This document shows positions 33,805-42,291 of a DNA stretch of 64,000 bases, one piece after another. Below the pieces are notes generated by a model. It saw only the letters and a program-made list of their open reading frames with translations, was not told where the DNA came from and made no database searches. The stretch comes from 40CM-4-69-5 sp036556905 (GTDB lineage Bacteria > Methylomirabilota > Methylomirabilia > Rokubacteriales > CSP1-6): assembly GCA_036556905.1 (NCBI GenBank), contig DATBIM010000128.1, positions 1-64,000 on the forward strand. The letters are read 5' to 3'. Position 1 is the stretch's first letter; every line of letters begins with the position of its first letter. Made by a program: the position numbers and the translations under genes.

Positions 33805-34809
33805 TCAGGGCAGGCCGGCCCGGATCCGCCGCGAGAAGTCGGGGGCCTGGTCGGCGGCCTGGGCCGCCGCGTTAATGTGAGCCCGCCGCTTCAGCTCGGC
33901 GAAGGGCAAGCTGCGGTCGAGGCGTCCCCCGTCGTACACGTACTCCGGTGCATAGCCGCTCAGCAAGATCTTCCACGAGTACGGGATATGGCCGGGATTC
34001 ACGGCCGCATGGGCCAGGATCATGGTCGTGCAGTTGGTGGTCAGGGTGTTGTAGAACCGGGGCCGGGTCCGGAGCTCGTTGATGTCGCGGATGTAGTTTA
34101 GGAAGAGGCGACGACCGTTCTCGAGTGGCCCGACGGCCCGGAAGACGTAGACGTCTTCGGGCGGCGACCTCCGGTAGTTCGTCCGCACGCGGATCACGTC
34201 GCGCTCGTCGGCAACGACGTAGAACAGCTCGTACTGGCGGAAGAACCCGGCAATCGACGAATACTGCTCGGTCCGCTCCTTGCGGACCTCGATCGAGATG
34301 GCGAGGTGCTCGCCGCCGAAGCCGAAGCTGAGGAAGATGTGGGCGATGGCCGGGCCCATCCAGTAGACAGCGATCAGGTCGACCCGGTCGAGACGGCGCA
34401 GGTCGAACGTGCGATCGTAGTACGCCGGCGTGAAGTCGGTCTCCGTGCGGTAGTCGAAGTTCCGGATGTTGTGGACGGTCACGCGATCGCCGTCGATGGT
34501 GGCGTAGGGAAGCACGGCCACCTCTGGCTGCCAGTCGCGATCGTTCGACGACGTCGCGCTCCCCCAGACGACCAGCACCAGGGCGAAGGCCACGGCAAAG
34601 CCGATGGCGACCCGCCAGCGAGCCCGCCGCACGGCCAGGGCCGCCACGGCGACCAGCCCGAGCGCGGCGAAGCTCCAGGCGAGGATCGTGCGGATCACTT
34701 CTGATCCGGGCGCCAGGTAGAAGAGAGCCAACGCTCCCCAGCCGGCGGCGATGGCCATCACGAGGCCGAGCCCGAATAGACCAAGGCCGGCGGCGACCCG
34801 GCGGGTCAT
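33805..34809 (-). CDS. DUF4105 domain membrane protein
   Basis: The 334-residue protein has three N-terminal transmembrane helices (about 5-25, 40-60, 68-86) followed by a periplasmic DUF4105 domain. Visible family blocks are VHNIRNFDYRTETDFTPAYYDRTFDL, HIFLSFGF, SIEVRKERTEQYSSIAGFFRQYELFYVVADERD and YNTLTTNCTTMIL with a conserved Asn-Cys. The Cys and His suggest a papain-like fold, as proposed for lipoprotein-handling relatives such as Lnb, but activity is not established here. The downstream gene is convergent, and the next minus-strand gene upstream is 49 bases away. Confidence 0.85.
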   Translation of the reverse strand: MTRRVAAGLGLFGLGLVMAIAAGWGALALFYLAPGSEVIRTILAWSFAALGLVAVAALAVRRARWRVAIGFAVAFALVLVVWGSATSSNDRDWQPEVAVLPYATIDGDRVTVHNIRNFDYRTETDFTPAYYDRTFDLRRLDRVDLIAVYWMGPAIAHIFLSFGFGGEHLAISIEVRKERTEQYSSIAGFFRQYELFYVVADERDVIRVRTNYRRSPPEDVYVFRAVGPLENGRRLFLNYIRDINELRTRPRFYNTLTTNCTTMILAHAAVNPGHIPYSWKILLSGYAPEYVYDGGRLDRSLPFAELKRRAHINAAAQAADQAPDFSRRIRAGLP

Positions 34810-34858
34810 GGGCGAGAGCTGTCCGGTATCCAGCGCACCACTAGCTCAGCGAGCGGCG

Positions 34859-35386
34859 TCAGGCCGCCGGGGGAGACTCTGGTCGCGCCGCCGGTTGGGC
34901 CGTCTCCGCCGGCCTCCGACGCTCCATCAGGTGGCGCACGACGCCCTCCAGTGCCTTTCTGATGAGGGCCACCGCCGCGGCGTTCACGGCGGCGCGCGCG
35001 ATCCTCATGGTGACCGTGGGCTCGGCGCCTCCGCGGACGGGTCCGGCCATCACACGACTCACCATGGGCGGGACGCGACTCAGCGGCGCGCCCGATCGCT
35101 GTCGGCGGCGGTCGCGCCAGATGCTCAGCGCCACCAGGCCGGCGGCGGCGCCAACCAGCGCGACGCCCGTCAGCGCGATCCCCGGTCCATGACGGCGCAG
35201 TTGCAGCTTCACGTCCAGCGCCTCGCGCCGGCGCCGGTCCAGCTCGGTGACGAGCTGACCCAGCTCGTCCCGCAACGCGGTGACCTCGGCCTGCCGCTGC
35301 CGTACTGTCTCGCGCGGCGAACCGGCATTCCCGGTGTCGTCGGGCGTCCTGACTCGCAGATCTAGGCCAGTCGCTCTTGCGTCCAT
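34859..35386 (-). CDS. Membrane protein of unknown function paired with the holin-like gene
   Basis: The 175-residue protein has an N-terminal coiled-coil-prone segment (RQRQAEVTALRDELGQLVTELDRRRREALDVKLQLRR), one transmembrane helix (about 72-90, GIALTGVALVGAAAGLVALSIW), and a C-terminal half with a weak amphipathic stretch and a Pro/Ala-rich tail. I do not recognise a catalytic domain. The ATG lies inside the 3-prime end of the upstream gene (25-base overlap in another frame), so translation is likely coupled. The partner is a small membrane protein of the actinobacterial holin family. Together they look like an envelope-associated pair. Confidence 0.6.
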   Translation of the reverse strand: MDARATGLDLRVRTPDDTGNAGSPRETVRQRQAEVTALRDELGQLVTELDRRRREALDVKLQLRRHGPGIALTGVALVGAAAGLVALSIWRDRRRQRSGAPLSRVPPMVSRVMAGPVRGGAEPTVTMRIARAAVNAAAVALIRKALEGVVRHLMERRRPAETAQPAARPESPPAA

Positions 35387-35763
35387 TGCACGCCCTCTTT
35401 CAGTGTCTTGAGGGTAACGGCCAACGGCATGACCCGTCGCCTCCAGCTGATGGCCCCCATCACGGCGCCGAGAACCAGCAGTACGGCCGCAATGATGAGC
35501 GCCGCCAGCCAGCCCGGGATCCAGACGGCCAGGCCGAGCACCACCGCCATGAACAGCGCGTTCAGTCCCATCAAGACGCACGCCGCGGCGATGGCGGCCA
35601 CCGTGACCATCGCCCGGTAGGCCTCCAGATCAGCCCTGATCTCGGCCCGGGCCAGCTCGGCTTCCTTCCGGACCAGAAGCGAGGCCTTGCCCAGGATGTC
35701 ACCGATCAGCTCACGCGTGGACAGCACCTCCGCCACTTCTCGGCGTTGCCCGATCGTCGCCAT
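35362..35763 (-). CDS. Phage holin family III-like small membrane protein
   Basis: The 133-residue protein has a cytoplasmic N-terminal helix (ELIGDILGKASLLVRKEAELARAEIRADLEAYR), then two transmembrane helices (about 52-75 and 80-103) and a basic tail (ISWRRRVMPLAVTLKTLKEGVQW). This is the layout of the superfamily named after an actinophage holin. Members occur widely on chromosomes without phage context and are often annotated YqjE-like or phage holin family protein. No other phage gene is near, so lysis is not implied. GGAGGGGG supports the ATG at 35763. Confidence 0.75.
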   Translation of the reverse strand: MATIGQRREVAEVLSTRELIGDILGKASLLVRKEAELARAEIRADLEAYRAMVTVAAIAAACVLMGLNALFMAVVLGLAVWIPGWLAALIIAAVLLVLGAVMGAISWRRRVMPLAVTLKTLKEGVQWTQERLA

Positions 35764-35818
35764 ATCCCCCTCCTCTGCGCTGATCATGCCGACCCACAAC
35801 CGGCCCGCAGCCAGCCGA

Positions 35819-36907
35819 TCAACCGCTGAACACGCTCGCCGCCTGACGATCGAAGCGGACCGCCACCCGCTGCCCGACCTCGAGCGTTTGCGTGGGATCG
35901 ACCTGGATTCGAATGCGCGAGCCGTCGTCCAGAGTCACGTGGCAGTCGATCACGTTGCCGAGAAACGTCACGTCGGCAACCTTACCGGGGACTGCCGCCC
36001 GGGTATCGGTGGTCGGTCCCGAGGCGAGCGCGGCCACCCGGAGGCTCTCGGGGCGGATCGCCACCTGCACCGCCTGGCCTTCGGCCAGGCCCTCCGGTAA
36101 GGCCAGGCTGATCGGATGGTTGCCGCCGACGGCGACCAGGCTGTCGTCCCCGGCGGCCCGCAGCACCCGCCCGGCCATGAGGTTCACGAGGCCCATGAAG
36201 TCGGCGACCGTCTTGTTGGCCGGCCGCGTGTACACGTCGCGCGGCGCGCCGTACTGCATGGTCTCCCCCTGATGCATCACCGCGATCCGATCGGAGAGCG
36301 CCAGGGCCTCCGACTGGTCGTGGGTGACGTACACGAAGGTGATTCCCGTCCGGCGCTGCAGATCCTTCAGCTCCCAGCGCATGCGCTCGCGCAGCTTGGC
36401 GTCAAGGTTGGAGAGTGGCTCGTCGAGGAGGAGGATGCCGGGCTCGACCACGAGGCTGCGGGCCAGCGCCACCCGCTGCTGCTGGCCGCCGCTCAGCTCG
36501 CTCGGGTAGCGGCGCTCGAGCCCCGAGAGGTTGACCAGCTCCAGGATCTTCGCCACCCGCGTCCGCGTCTCCGCCCGGGCGACCTTGCGGACCTCCAGGC
36601 CGAAGGCGACGTTCTCGTACACGGTGCGGTGGGGCCAGACCGCGTAATTCTGGAACACCATCCCCATGCCCCGCTTCTCGGGCGGCACGACGGCCGAGGG
36701 GGTGGAGAGCGTGATTCCGCCCACGCGGATGGCGCCCGCGTCGGGCGTCATGAACCCGGCGATGAGCCTGAGCAGCGTGGTCTTGCCGCAGCCGCTGGGA
36801 CCGAGCAGGGTGACGAACTCGCGATCGCGGATCTCCAGGCTCAGGTCGCGGACCGCCGTCACCGGCCCGAAGCGCTTGGTCACCCGCTCGATCTGGATTC
36901 CAGCCAT
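35819..36907 (-). CDS. ABC transporter ATP-binding protein (FbpC/PotA type)
   Basis: The 362-residue protein has all ATPase motifs: Walker A GPSGCGKTT, Q-loop VFQNYAVWPH, signature LSGGQQQR, Walker B ILLLDEPLSNLD and H-loop THDQSEA. It is followed by a C-terminal TOBE-type regulatory domain (about 245-362, with IRPESLRV and VTFLGNVIDCHVTLDDG). The arrangement matches ATPases of ferric-ion, polyamine or 2-aminoethylphosphonate importers. It follows the fused permease gene by two bases. The binding protein of this system is not adjacent. Confidence 0.92.
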   Translation of the reverse strand: MAGIQIERVTKRFGPVTAVRDLSLEIRDREFVTLLGPSGCGKTTLLRLIAGFMTPDAGAIRVGGITLSTPSAVVPPEKRGMGMVFQNYAVWPHRTVYENVAFGLEVRKVARAETRTRVAKILELVNLSGLERRYPSELSGGQQQRVALARSLVVEPGILLLDEPLSNLDAKLRERMRWELKDLQRRTGITFVYVTHDQSEALALSDRIAVMHQGETMQYGAPRDVYTRPANKTVADFMGLVNLMAGRVLRAAGDDSLVAVGGNHPISLALPEGLAEGQAVQVAIRPESLRVAALASGPTTDTRAAVPGKVADVTFLGNVIDCHVTLDDGSRIRIQVDPTQTLEVGQRVAVRFDRQAASVFSG

Positions 36908-36909
36908 GC

Positions 36910-38619
36910 TTACTGGGTCACGGTGGCGCGCTCGACGCGGGAGGGGCCGGCGACCCCGGCCCGGCCCAGCCGGGCGGCCAGCCCGATGGCCGCGGTGATG
37001 ATCACCATGGTAACGATGGCCAGCGCGGCGACGGGCTCCAGGGCGCCCGTCTCGTAGAGGTTGTACACGGCGACGGCCAGGGTGATGGACTCCGAGCTGA
37101 AGAGCAGGATGGACGCGGACAGCTCCTGGATGGCCGGCACGAAGACCAGCAACCACCCGGCAAAGAGCCCGGGACGGGCCAGCGGCAGCGTCACGCTGCG
37201 GAACGTGCGGAGCCAGCCAGCCCCGGTCACGCGCGCCGTCTCCTCCAGCGAGGGATCGATCTGTCGGAAGGCCGCGTTGGCCGAGCGCACGCCCAGCGGG
37301 ACGTAGCGTCCCGTGTAGGCCAGCAGGATGATGACGAGAGTGCCGTAGATGGGCAGCGGCATCCGGAGCCAGAACTGGATGAGGGCCACCGCGACCACGA
37401 TCCCGGGCAGGCCGAGGGGGATGAGCGAGGCATAGTCGAGGAGTTTCCGCCCGCGGATTCCCGTGCGCAGGTCGATCCAGCCCACGAGGCTACCCAGCAG
37501 GACGGTCAGCGTGGCGGCCGCGGTGGCCAGGAGCAGACTGTTCCCGATGGCGCGCCGGGTGACGTCGTACTCGAACAGGACGAAGCGATAGTGCTGCAGC
37601 GTGAGGTTCTGCCAGAACCCGAGGCCCCACGACTTGCTCACCGATACCGCCAGCAGCGTCAGGTACGGGGCCAGCACCGCCACCACGAAGACGGCCACGC
37701 AAAAGGCCAGCACGGCCCAGCGGACCGCGCCCAGCGCGACGAGCTGGGGCCGGCTGCCCTTGCCCCCCAGGGTCACGTAGGAGCGCCGGGCCAGGTAGCG
37801 CCGCTGTAAGTACAGGGCCACCACCGTGATGGCCACGAAGATCAGCGCGATCGCCGAGGCCAGTCCGTACTGGGGCGGGTAGTCGAAGAGCGCGTAGATC
37901 CGAGTAGGCAGCGTGAAGACCCGACCGGGCAGGCCGATGATGGCCTGGGAGCCGAACAGCGCGATGGCATTCACGAAGGCGATGAGGGCGCCGGAGAGCA
38001 CCGCCGGCGCGACCAGGGGCAGCGTGACCGCCATCGCCGTGCGCCAGCGACCGGCGCCGAGGATCTGGGCCGACTCTTCCATGGAGGCATCCACCGATTC
38101 CAGCGCGCTGGCGGCGAGGAGGTAGACGAAGGGAAACGTGTGCAGCGCGGTGACGAGGACCAGCCCGGACATCGAAAAGACGTTGAACGTGAGCCCGGGC
38201 ACGCCCAGGACGTCACGCACGAAGCGGTTGATCAGGCCCGCGTTGGGGCTGAACAGATTGACGAAGGCGATCGCGGTCAGGTAGGGCGGCGTCACGTACG
38301 AGATGACGGCCGTCAGGTGCACGAATCGCTTGGCGGGAATGTTCGTACGGCTCACCGCCCAGGCCAGGGGCACGCCGACGGCGATGCTCAGCACCGCCGT
38401 CCACAGACCGAGGACGAGCGAGTTGCGCAGGGCCTGGACGTAGAGCCGGCTGCCCAGCGCCTCGCGGAAGTGGGCCAGGGTCGGCCGCCCGGCTTCGCTC
38501 ACGCTGCCCCAGACCATCGAGGCCAGCGGGAGGACGACCAGGAGCAGGAGCGCCAGCACCGAGATCGCCATGACCACGTGCTCGATCCGCACGTGGCGCC
38601 GGGCCGCCCGGCGCGTCAT
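36910..38619 (-). CDS. ABC transporter permease, fused two-domain FbpB type
   Basis: The 569-residue membrane protein contains two homologous permease halves, each with about six helices and an EAA loop (ESAQILGAGRWRTAMAVTLPLVAPAVLSG in the first, ETARVTGAGWLRTFRSVTLPLARPGLFAG in the second). This duplicated layout is typical of FbpB/AfuB iron permeases and some polyamine-type importers. It would form the membrane channel with the ATPase encoded two bases downstream. A solute-binding protein normally heads such operons and is missing here. A family 1 binding protein at 13711-14727 could in principle serve it. The start has GAGG nearby. Confidence 0.9.
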   Translation of the reverse strand: MTRRAARRHVRIEHVVMAISVLALLLLVVLPLASMVWGSVSEAGRPTLAHFREALGSRLYVQALRNSLVLGLWTAVLSIAVGVPLAWAVSRTNIPAKRFVHLTAVISYVTPPYLTAIAFVNLFSPNAGLINRFVRDVLGVPGLTFNVFSMSGLVLVTALHTFPFVYLLAASALESVDASMEESAQILGAGRWRTAMAVTLPLVAPAVLSGALIAFVNAIALFGSQAIIGLPGRVFTLPTRIYALFDYPPQYGLASAIALIFVAITVVALYLQRRYLARRSYVTLGGKGSRPQLVALGAVRWAVLAFCVAVFVVAVLAPYLTLLAVSVSKSWGLGFWQNLTLQHYRFVLFEYDVTRRAIGNSLLLATAAATLTVLLGSLVGWIDLRTGIRGRKLLDYASLIPLGLPGIVVAVALIQFWLRMPLPIYGTLVIILLAYTGRYVPLGVRSANAAFRQIDPSLEETARVTGAGWLRTFRSVTLPLARPGLFAGWLLVFVPAIQELSASILLFSSESITLAVAVYNLYETGALEPVAALAIVTMVIITAAIGLAARLGRAGVAGPSRVERATVTQ

Positions 38620-38738
38620 GATTGCCTCGGCAACTGATGACAGGATGACCCCCTGAGACTGGCGGCGATTCTATCGTCTGGGCTATGGTGCGGCAACCGG
38701 GCCGCGCGCGGATTGCACGCGATGTCGGCCCGGTGAGG

Positions 38739-38744
38739 TAGACT
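38739..38744 (+). promoter_or_regulatory. -10-like element upstream of ccoN
   Basis: TAGACT ends 12 bases before ATG 38757 and nine bases before an in-frame TTG at 38754. No strong SD sequence intervenes. The leader of the oxidase operon would be very short. Confidence 0.35.
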
Positions 38745-38756
38745 GAGCCGCGGTTG

Positions 38757-40154
38757 ATGGAGCCCCAGCCCCAGCTGCCCGCGCCGACAAGCGTCAACGA
38801 CGCCCTGGTCAACGCCGATCTGGTGCGGAAGTGGCTGGCCACCGGGCTGGGCTGGCTTTTGCTCTTCCCCACCATCGGCGTCATCGTCTCGACCAAGTTC
38901 AACTATCCAGAGTTCCTGGGCGACACGTCGTGGCTGACCTTCGGCCGGCTCCGTCCCATCCACGTGAACGGCGTGATCTGGGGGGCCTTCTCCACGCTCT
39001 TCATCGGGCTCTGCCATTACATCGTCCCCCGCCTGAGCGGGGTAAGGCTCTGGCGGGAGGGCTGGGGACCCGTTCTCCTGTGGGCGTGGAACCTCAATCT
39101 GGTGGCGGCGGTGGTGCTGCTGGCCCTGGGGGGCAATCGCGGGTGGGAGGCGGGGGAGCTGCCGCTGGTCAACGTGGTGGTGGTGTTCCTGGTCCTGGTC
39201 CTGCTCACCGTGCAGTTTTTGATGACCATCGCCCGCCGGCGAGAGACGCCGCTGTACGTGTCGCTCTGGTACCTGATCGCCGCCTTCGTGTGGACCGACG
39301 TGAACCTCGTCCTCCTCATGATCGGCCCCTACAACATCCCCGGCATCAACAACGCCGCCTGGCACGGGCTCTTCATCCATTACGTCGTGGGCCTGTGGAT
39401 CACGCCGGCCGGCTACGTCCTCATCTACTATTTCCTGCCGGCCAGCGTGCGGAATCCCATCTACAGCCACAAGCTCTCCCTCATCGGATTCTGGTCGCTG
39501 GCCTTCTTCTATCCCTTCGTCGGCATCCACCACTACCTCTACTCGCCCATCGCCGACTGGGCCGAGACGATCGCCATCGTCTCGTCCATGATGCTGATCA
39601 TCCCGGTGTGGACGGTGCTGCAGAACTTCTTCGGCACCATGATCGGGCGCTGGTCGGAGTTCACGGGTAACCTGCCCGCGAAGTTCCTCATCGTGGGCTC
39701 GATCATGTACCTGGTGGGCTGCTTCCAGGGCTCGCTGGAGGCGCTGCGGGCCCTGCAGGAGCCGACCCACTTCACCGATTTCGTCATCTCCCACTCCCAC
39801 CTCACCGTCTTCGGCACGTTCATCATCTGGGCCATCGCCGGCGCGATCTACGTGTGGCCCCGGCTGGCCCGCGACGCGCCGCTCTGGAGCTTCCGCCTCG
39901 GCAACTGGGGGTTCTGGCTGATCACGCTGGGCATCTCGGCCATGGGGCTGGTGCTCACGGCCCAGGGGCTCCAGCAGGGATTCATGCTGATGGCGGGCGT
40001 GGAGTGGGTCGATTCGGTCACCGCCATCCGGCCCTACTGGTGGGTGCGGACCTTCACCGGCATCTCTATGGATATCGGCATGTCGTTCGTGATCTACACC
40101 TTGATGAAGACGTCGCTGGCGACCCGGGCGGCTGAGGTGACAGGACTTCGATGA
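38757..40154 (+). CDS. ccoN: cbb3-type cytochrome c oxidase subunit I, CcoN
   Basis: The 465-residue, 12-helix protein is the catalytic subunit of a cbb3-type haem-copper oxidase. Metal-ligand positions are intact: His69 (RPIHVNG) and His348 for low-spin haem b, His346 for haem b3 (SHSHLTVFG), and CuB ligands His208 (FIHYVVG), His258 and His259 (GIHHYLY). Tyr252, six residues before His258, occupies the cross-linked Tyr position. These enzymes reduce O2 to water, usually with high affinity, and pump protons. Start at ATG 38757 (TTG at 38754 is an alternative). The stop overlaps the ccoO-type gene by four bases. Confidence 0.93.
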   Translation: MEPQPQLPAPTSVNDALVNADLVRKWLATGLGWLLLFPTIGVIVSTKFNYPEFLGDTSWLTFGRLRPIHVNGVIWGAFSTLFIGLCHYIVPRLSGVRLWREGWGPVLLWAWNLNLVAAVVLLALGGNRGWEAGELPLVNVVVVFLVLVLLTVQFLMTIARRRETPLYVSLWYLIAAFVWTDVNLVLLMIGPYNIPGINNAAWHGLFIHYVVGLWITPAGYVLIYYFLPASVRNPIYSHKLSLIGFWSLAFFYPFVGIHHYLYSPIADWAETIAIVSSMMLIIPVWTVLQNFFGTMIGRWSEFTGNLPAKFLIVGSIMYLVGCFQGSLEALRALQEPTHFTDFVISHSHLTVFGTFIIWAIAGAIYVWPRLARDAPLWSFRLGNWGFWLITLGISAMGLVLTAQGLQQGFMLMAGVEWVDSVTAIRPYWWVRTFTGISMDIGMSFVIYTLMKTSLATRAAEVTGLR

Positions 40155-41803
40155 AATCGATCGGCTCGCTCGCCGTCGGCGCCGGCTTCTTCATGGTGAC
40201 GCTGGCCATGTTCGTTCAGGGCTTCCTGCCTGCCCTCATTCCCGAGTCGCGCTCCCAGCAGGTCAGCCGGGCTGTGCGGACCGATCTGGGCGACATCAAG
40301 TGGGTGCGCTACAACGCCTCGGACTACACGCCTCTCGAGCAGCTCGGCCGCGCCGTCTACATCCGGGAAGGGTGCTGGTACTGCCACAGCCAGTACGTTC
40401 GGCCGGTGGCCGGCGAGGACCTGCGCTGGGGGCCGGTGTCGGAGGCCGGCGAATACGCCTTCGATCTCCCCCATCTGTTCTCGACGCGCCGCATCGGCCC
40501 CGACCTCACCCGGGTCGGGCTCAAGTACGGCGACGACTGGCACTACGCCCACCACTGGGACCCGCGCCTGGTGGCGCCCGAGTCCATGATGCCGAGCTTC
40601 AAGTGGCTCTACACCCAGCTCCGCATCGCCGTGAAGAAGTCCGACACCGGCCTGGCGCTGGAACCGAGCCCGGCGCTGCAGCGCTACTTCACCATGAAAG
40701 GGGACCGCGCGATTGCCCTGTACCCCAACGAGGCGGGCCTGACCTTCGTGTCGCCACCGCCCGACGGCCGGTGGCCTCTGGACGGCACGCCGGCGATCGA
40801 CCTCAAGGGCTTCGGGGACCCGGCCCCCACGTTCGGCGCGGTGACCCTGGTCGTGCCCTCCGAGGAGCTGATCGGCCTCGTCCGCTACGTGCAGAAGCTC
40901 GGCACCAACCGGGGCGCCTGGCGAGAGGTCTTCGAGCCGCAGGCCGTGAACGTGTCGGTCATGACCATCCCCGCGAGCGAGGATCTCCTCACCCTGGGTC
41001 GCGAGATCTACGAGGGGCATTGCGTGGGCTGCCACGGGACTACAGGGGACGGCAACGGGCCGGCCGCGACGTTTCTCTCTCCGCGACCCCGCAACTTCAC
41101 GCTGGGCGTCTTCAAGTTCCGGACGACGCCGTCGGGATCCCTGCCCACCGACGGCGACCTCTACCGCACGGTGACCCGCGGCGTCCGCTGGACGGCGATG
41201 CCCACCTGGCATGAGCTGCCCGACAAGGAGCGCCTGGCCGTCGTGACGTTCATCAAGACCTTCTCGACGCGCTGGAAGGAGGAGAAGCCGGAGCCGCCCG
41301 TCGTGATCGGCGAGCCGCCCAGGGCGACGCTCGAGCTGATTGCCCGTGGCAAGGACCTCTATCAGAAGGCCAAGTGCTTCCAGTGTCACGGCGATACCGG
41401 CAAGGGCGACGGGGTGTCGGCGCCGGATCTGACCGACGATCTGAAATTCCCGATCCGTCCCGCCGACTTCACCCGCGGCCAGTTCAAGGGCGGCTCCACC
41501 GTGCAAGATATCTTCCGCACCATGTCGCTCGGCCTGGACGGCACGCCGATGCCCTCCTACGCCGACTCCATGAACGAGCAGGAGCGGTGGGCCATCTCGT
41601 ACTTCGTCCTCTCGCTCTCGGCCTTCAAGGACCCGCTCACCGGAGCGCCCCTCACCCTTCCCGCGGGGGCGCGGGCAGCGCTCAACTCGCCGCAGGTCAC
41701 GGCCCACCATCCACGCCTGGCCCTGGATCCCGCACGGCCGGAGGCGGTGGCACAGGAGAACCCGGGCAAGCCGCGCGTCCTCTATCCGGGGATCCGCGAG
41801 TGA
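40151..41803 (+). CDS. CcoO fused to two C-terminal cytochrome c domains (CcoO-CcoP-like fusion)
   Basis: The 550-residue protein begins as CcoO: one N-terminal transmembrane helix (about 7-30), the haem motif CWYCH (75-79), the STRRIGPDLTRVGLKYGDDWHYAHHWDPR segment and an axial-Met region SMMPSFKWLY. After a linker, two further cytochrome c domains carry CVGCH (about 291) and CFQCH (about 409), resembling the dihaem part of CcoP. Standard cbb3 oxidases encode CcoO (one haem) and CcoP (two haems) separately. Here all three haems that feed CcoN lie on one chain anchored by one helix. Start-coupled to ccoN, then followed by a CcoS-like gene. Confidence 0.9.
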   Translation: MKSIGSLAVGAGFFMVTLAMFVQGFLPALIPESRSQQVSRAVRTDLGDIKWVRYNASDYTPLEQLGRAVYIREGCWYCHSQYVRPVAGEDLRWGPVSEAGEYAFDLPHLFSTRRIGPDLTRVGLKYGDDWHYAHHWDPRLVAPESMMPSFKWLYTQLRIAVKKSDTGLALEPSPALQRYFTMKGDRAIALYPNEAGLTFVSPPPDGRWPLDGTPAIDLKGFGDPAPTFGAVTLVVPSEELIGLVRYVQKLGTNRGAWREVFEPQAVNVSVMTIPASEDLLTLGREIYEGHCVGCHGTTGDGNGPAATFLSPRPRNFTLGVFKFRTTPSGSLPTDGDLYRTVTRGVRWTAMPTWHELPDKERLAVVTFIKTFSTRWKEEKPEPPVVIGEPPRATLELIARGKDLYQKAKCFQCHGDTGKGDGVSAPDLTDDLKFPIRPADFTRGQFKGGSTVQDIFRTMSLGLDGTPMPSYADSMNEQERWAISYFVLSLSAFKDPLTGAPLTLPAGARAALNSPQVTAHHPRLALDPARPEAVAQENPGKPRVLYPGIRE

Positions 41804-41812
41804 GGTGACAGA

Positions 41813-41977
41813 ATGCTGGAGTATTTGACCCTCGGCGAGTTCGTGGTCGCCATGCTCATGTCTTTGGCCGCGCTCTGCGCGTTCGTGTGGGGCGCCGCCA
41901 CCGGCGCCTTCCGGGGCGTGGAGTCGATCAAGCACCAGGTGCTCGAGGTCGAGGGCATCGCCAGAGACCAGCGATGA
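41813..41977 (+). CDS. CcoS-like small membrane protein of the oxidase cluster
   Basis: The 54-residue protein has one transmembrane helix (about 8-32) followed by FVWGAATGAFRGVESIKHQVLE. This resembles the FxWAxxxGQFDDLE-type tail of CcoS, the cbb3 assembly factor needed for cofactor insertion. The acidic residues are only partly matched, so CcoQ-like or unrelated small subunits remain possible. A GTGAGGTGA stretch precedes the ATG. The stop overlaps the next start (ATGA). Its place directly after the CcoO-type gene supports a role in oxidase assembly or stability. Confidence 0.6.
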   Translation: MLEYLTLGEFVVAMLMSLAALCAFVWGAATGAFRGVESIKHQVLEVEGIARDQR

Positions 41978-42168
41978 GCGCTGGCACGCCCGAGCATCAC
42001 CCCAGGTACGGCGAGGTCGAGCAGTATGCCGGCGGGGAGATCCGGAGCTACCACGGTATTGTCAACAAATGGCTGCTGCTGGTCTACGCCATCCTGGCCG
42101 TGTGGGGGATCTACTACCTGTTCAGATACTGGGGCGGTCTGGGCCCCGGCCTGGCCGTGAGCCAGTAG
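41974..42168 (+). CDS. Stand-alone CcoP/FixP N-terminal-like membrane anchor
   Basis: The 64-residue protein has a soluble N-terminal part (YGEVEQYAGGEIRSYHGIVNKW) and one transmembrane helix (about 34-52, LLLVYAILAVWGIYYLF), with a short tail. This matches the N-terminal module of CcoP/FixP, where a DGIxExDNPLPxWW-like segment precedes the membrane helix. No haem domain follows. The missing haem domains are fused to the CcoO-type protein instead, so CcoP appears to have been split. It overlaps the CcoS-like gene by four bases. Confidence 0.6.
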   Translation: MSAGTPEHHPRYGEVEQYAGGEIRSYHGIVNKWLLLVYAILAVWGIYYLFRYWGGLGPGLAVSQ

Positions 42169-42177
42169 GAGCGTCTC

Positions 42178-42291
42178 GTGTCCGCCGAACGCATCCTGAT
42201 CCCGCTGGCCCTGCTGAACCTGGCTATTCTGTTGCTCGACGCCCTGTTCAACATCTTCAGCGGTCTGCTTCCCCTCGTGGCAATGCCATGA
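42178..42291 (+). CDS. Single-helix microprotein (37 residues) in the oxidase cluster
   Basis: GTG-initiated 37-residue peptide. After SAER, almost the entire rest is one hydrophobic helix (ILIPLALLNLAILLLDALF, then NIFSGLLPLVAMP). A TAGGAGCG sits just upstream. The stop overlaps the ATG of the next microprotein (ATGA). No family is recognised. Tiny helices such as CcoQ, CcoH and CcoM accompany cbb3 oxidases in other bacteria, so a peripheral subunit role is reasonable but inferred. Confidence 0.5.
   Translation: MSAERILIPLALLNLAILLLDALFNIFSGLLPLVAMP

Noticed and set aside
35362..35763. Prophage remnant suggested by the holin-family protein
   Set aside because: No lysin, integrase, capsid or tail genes nearby. 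This family is common on chromosomes outside phages.
40094..41935. Open frame of about 613 codons antisense to the ccoO-type gene
   Set aside because: Shadow of a clearly identified three-haem protein. No start context or domain.
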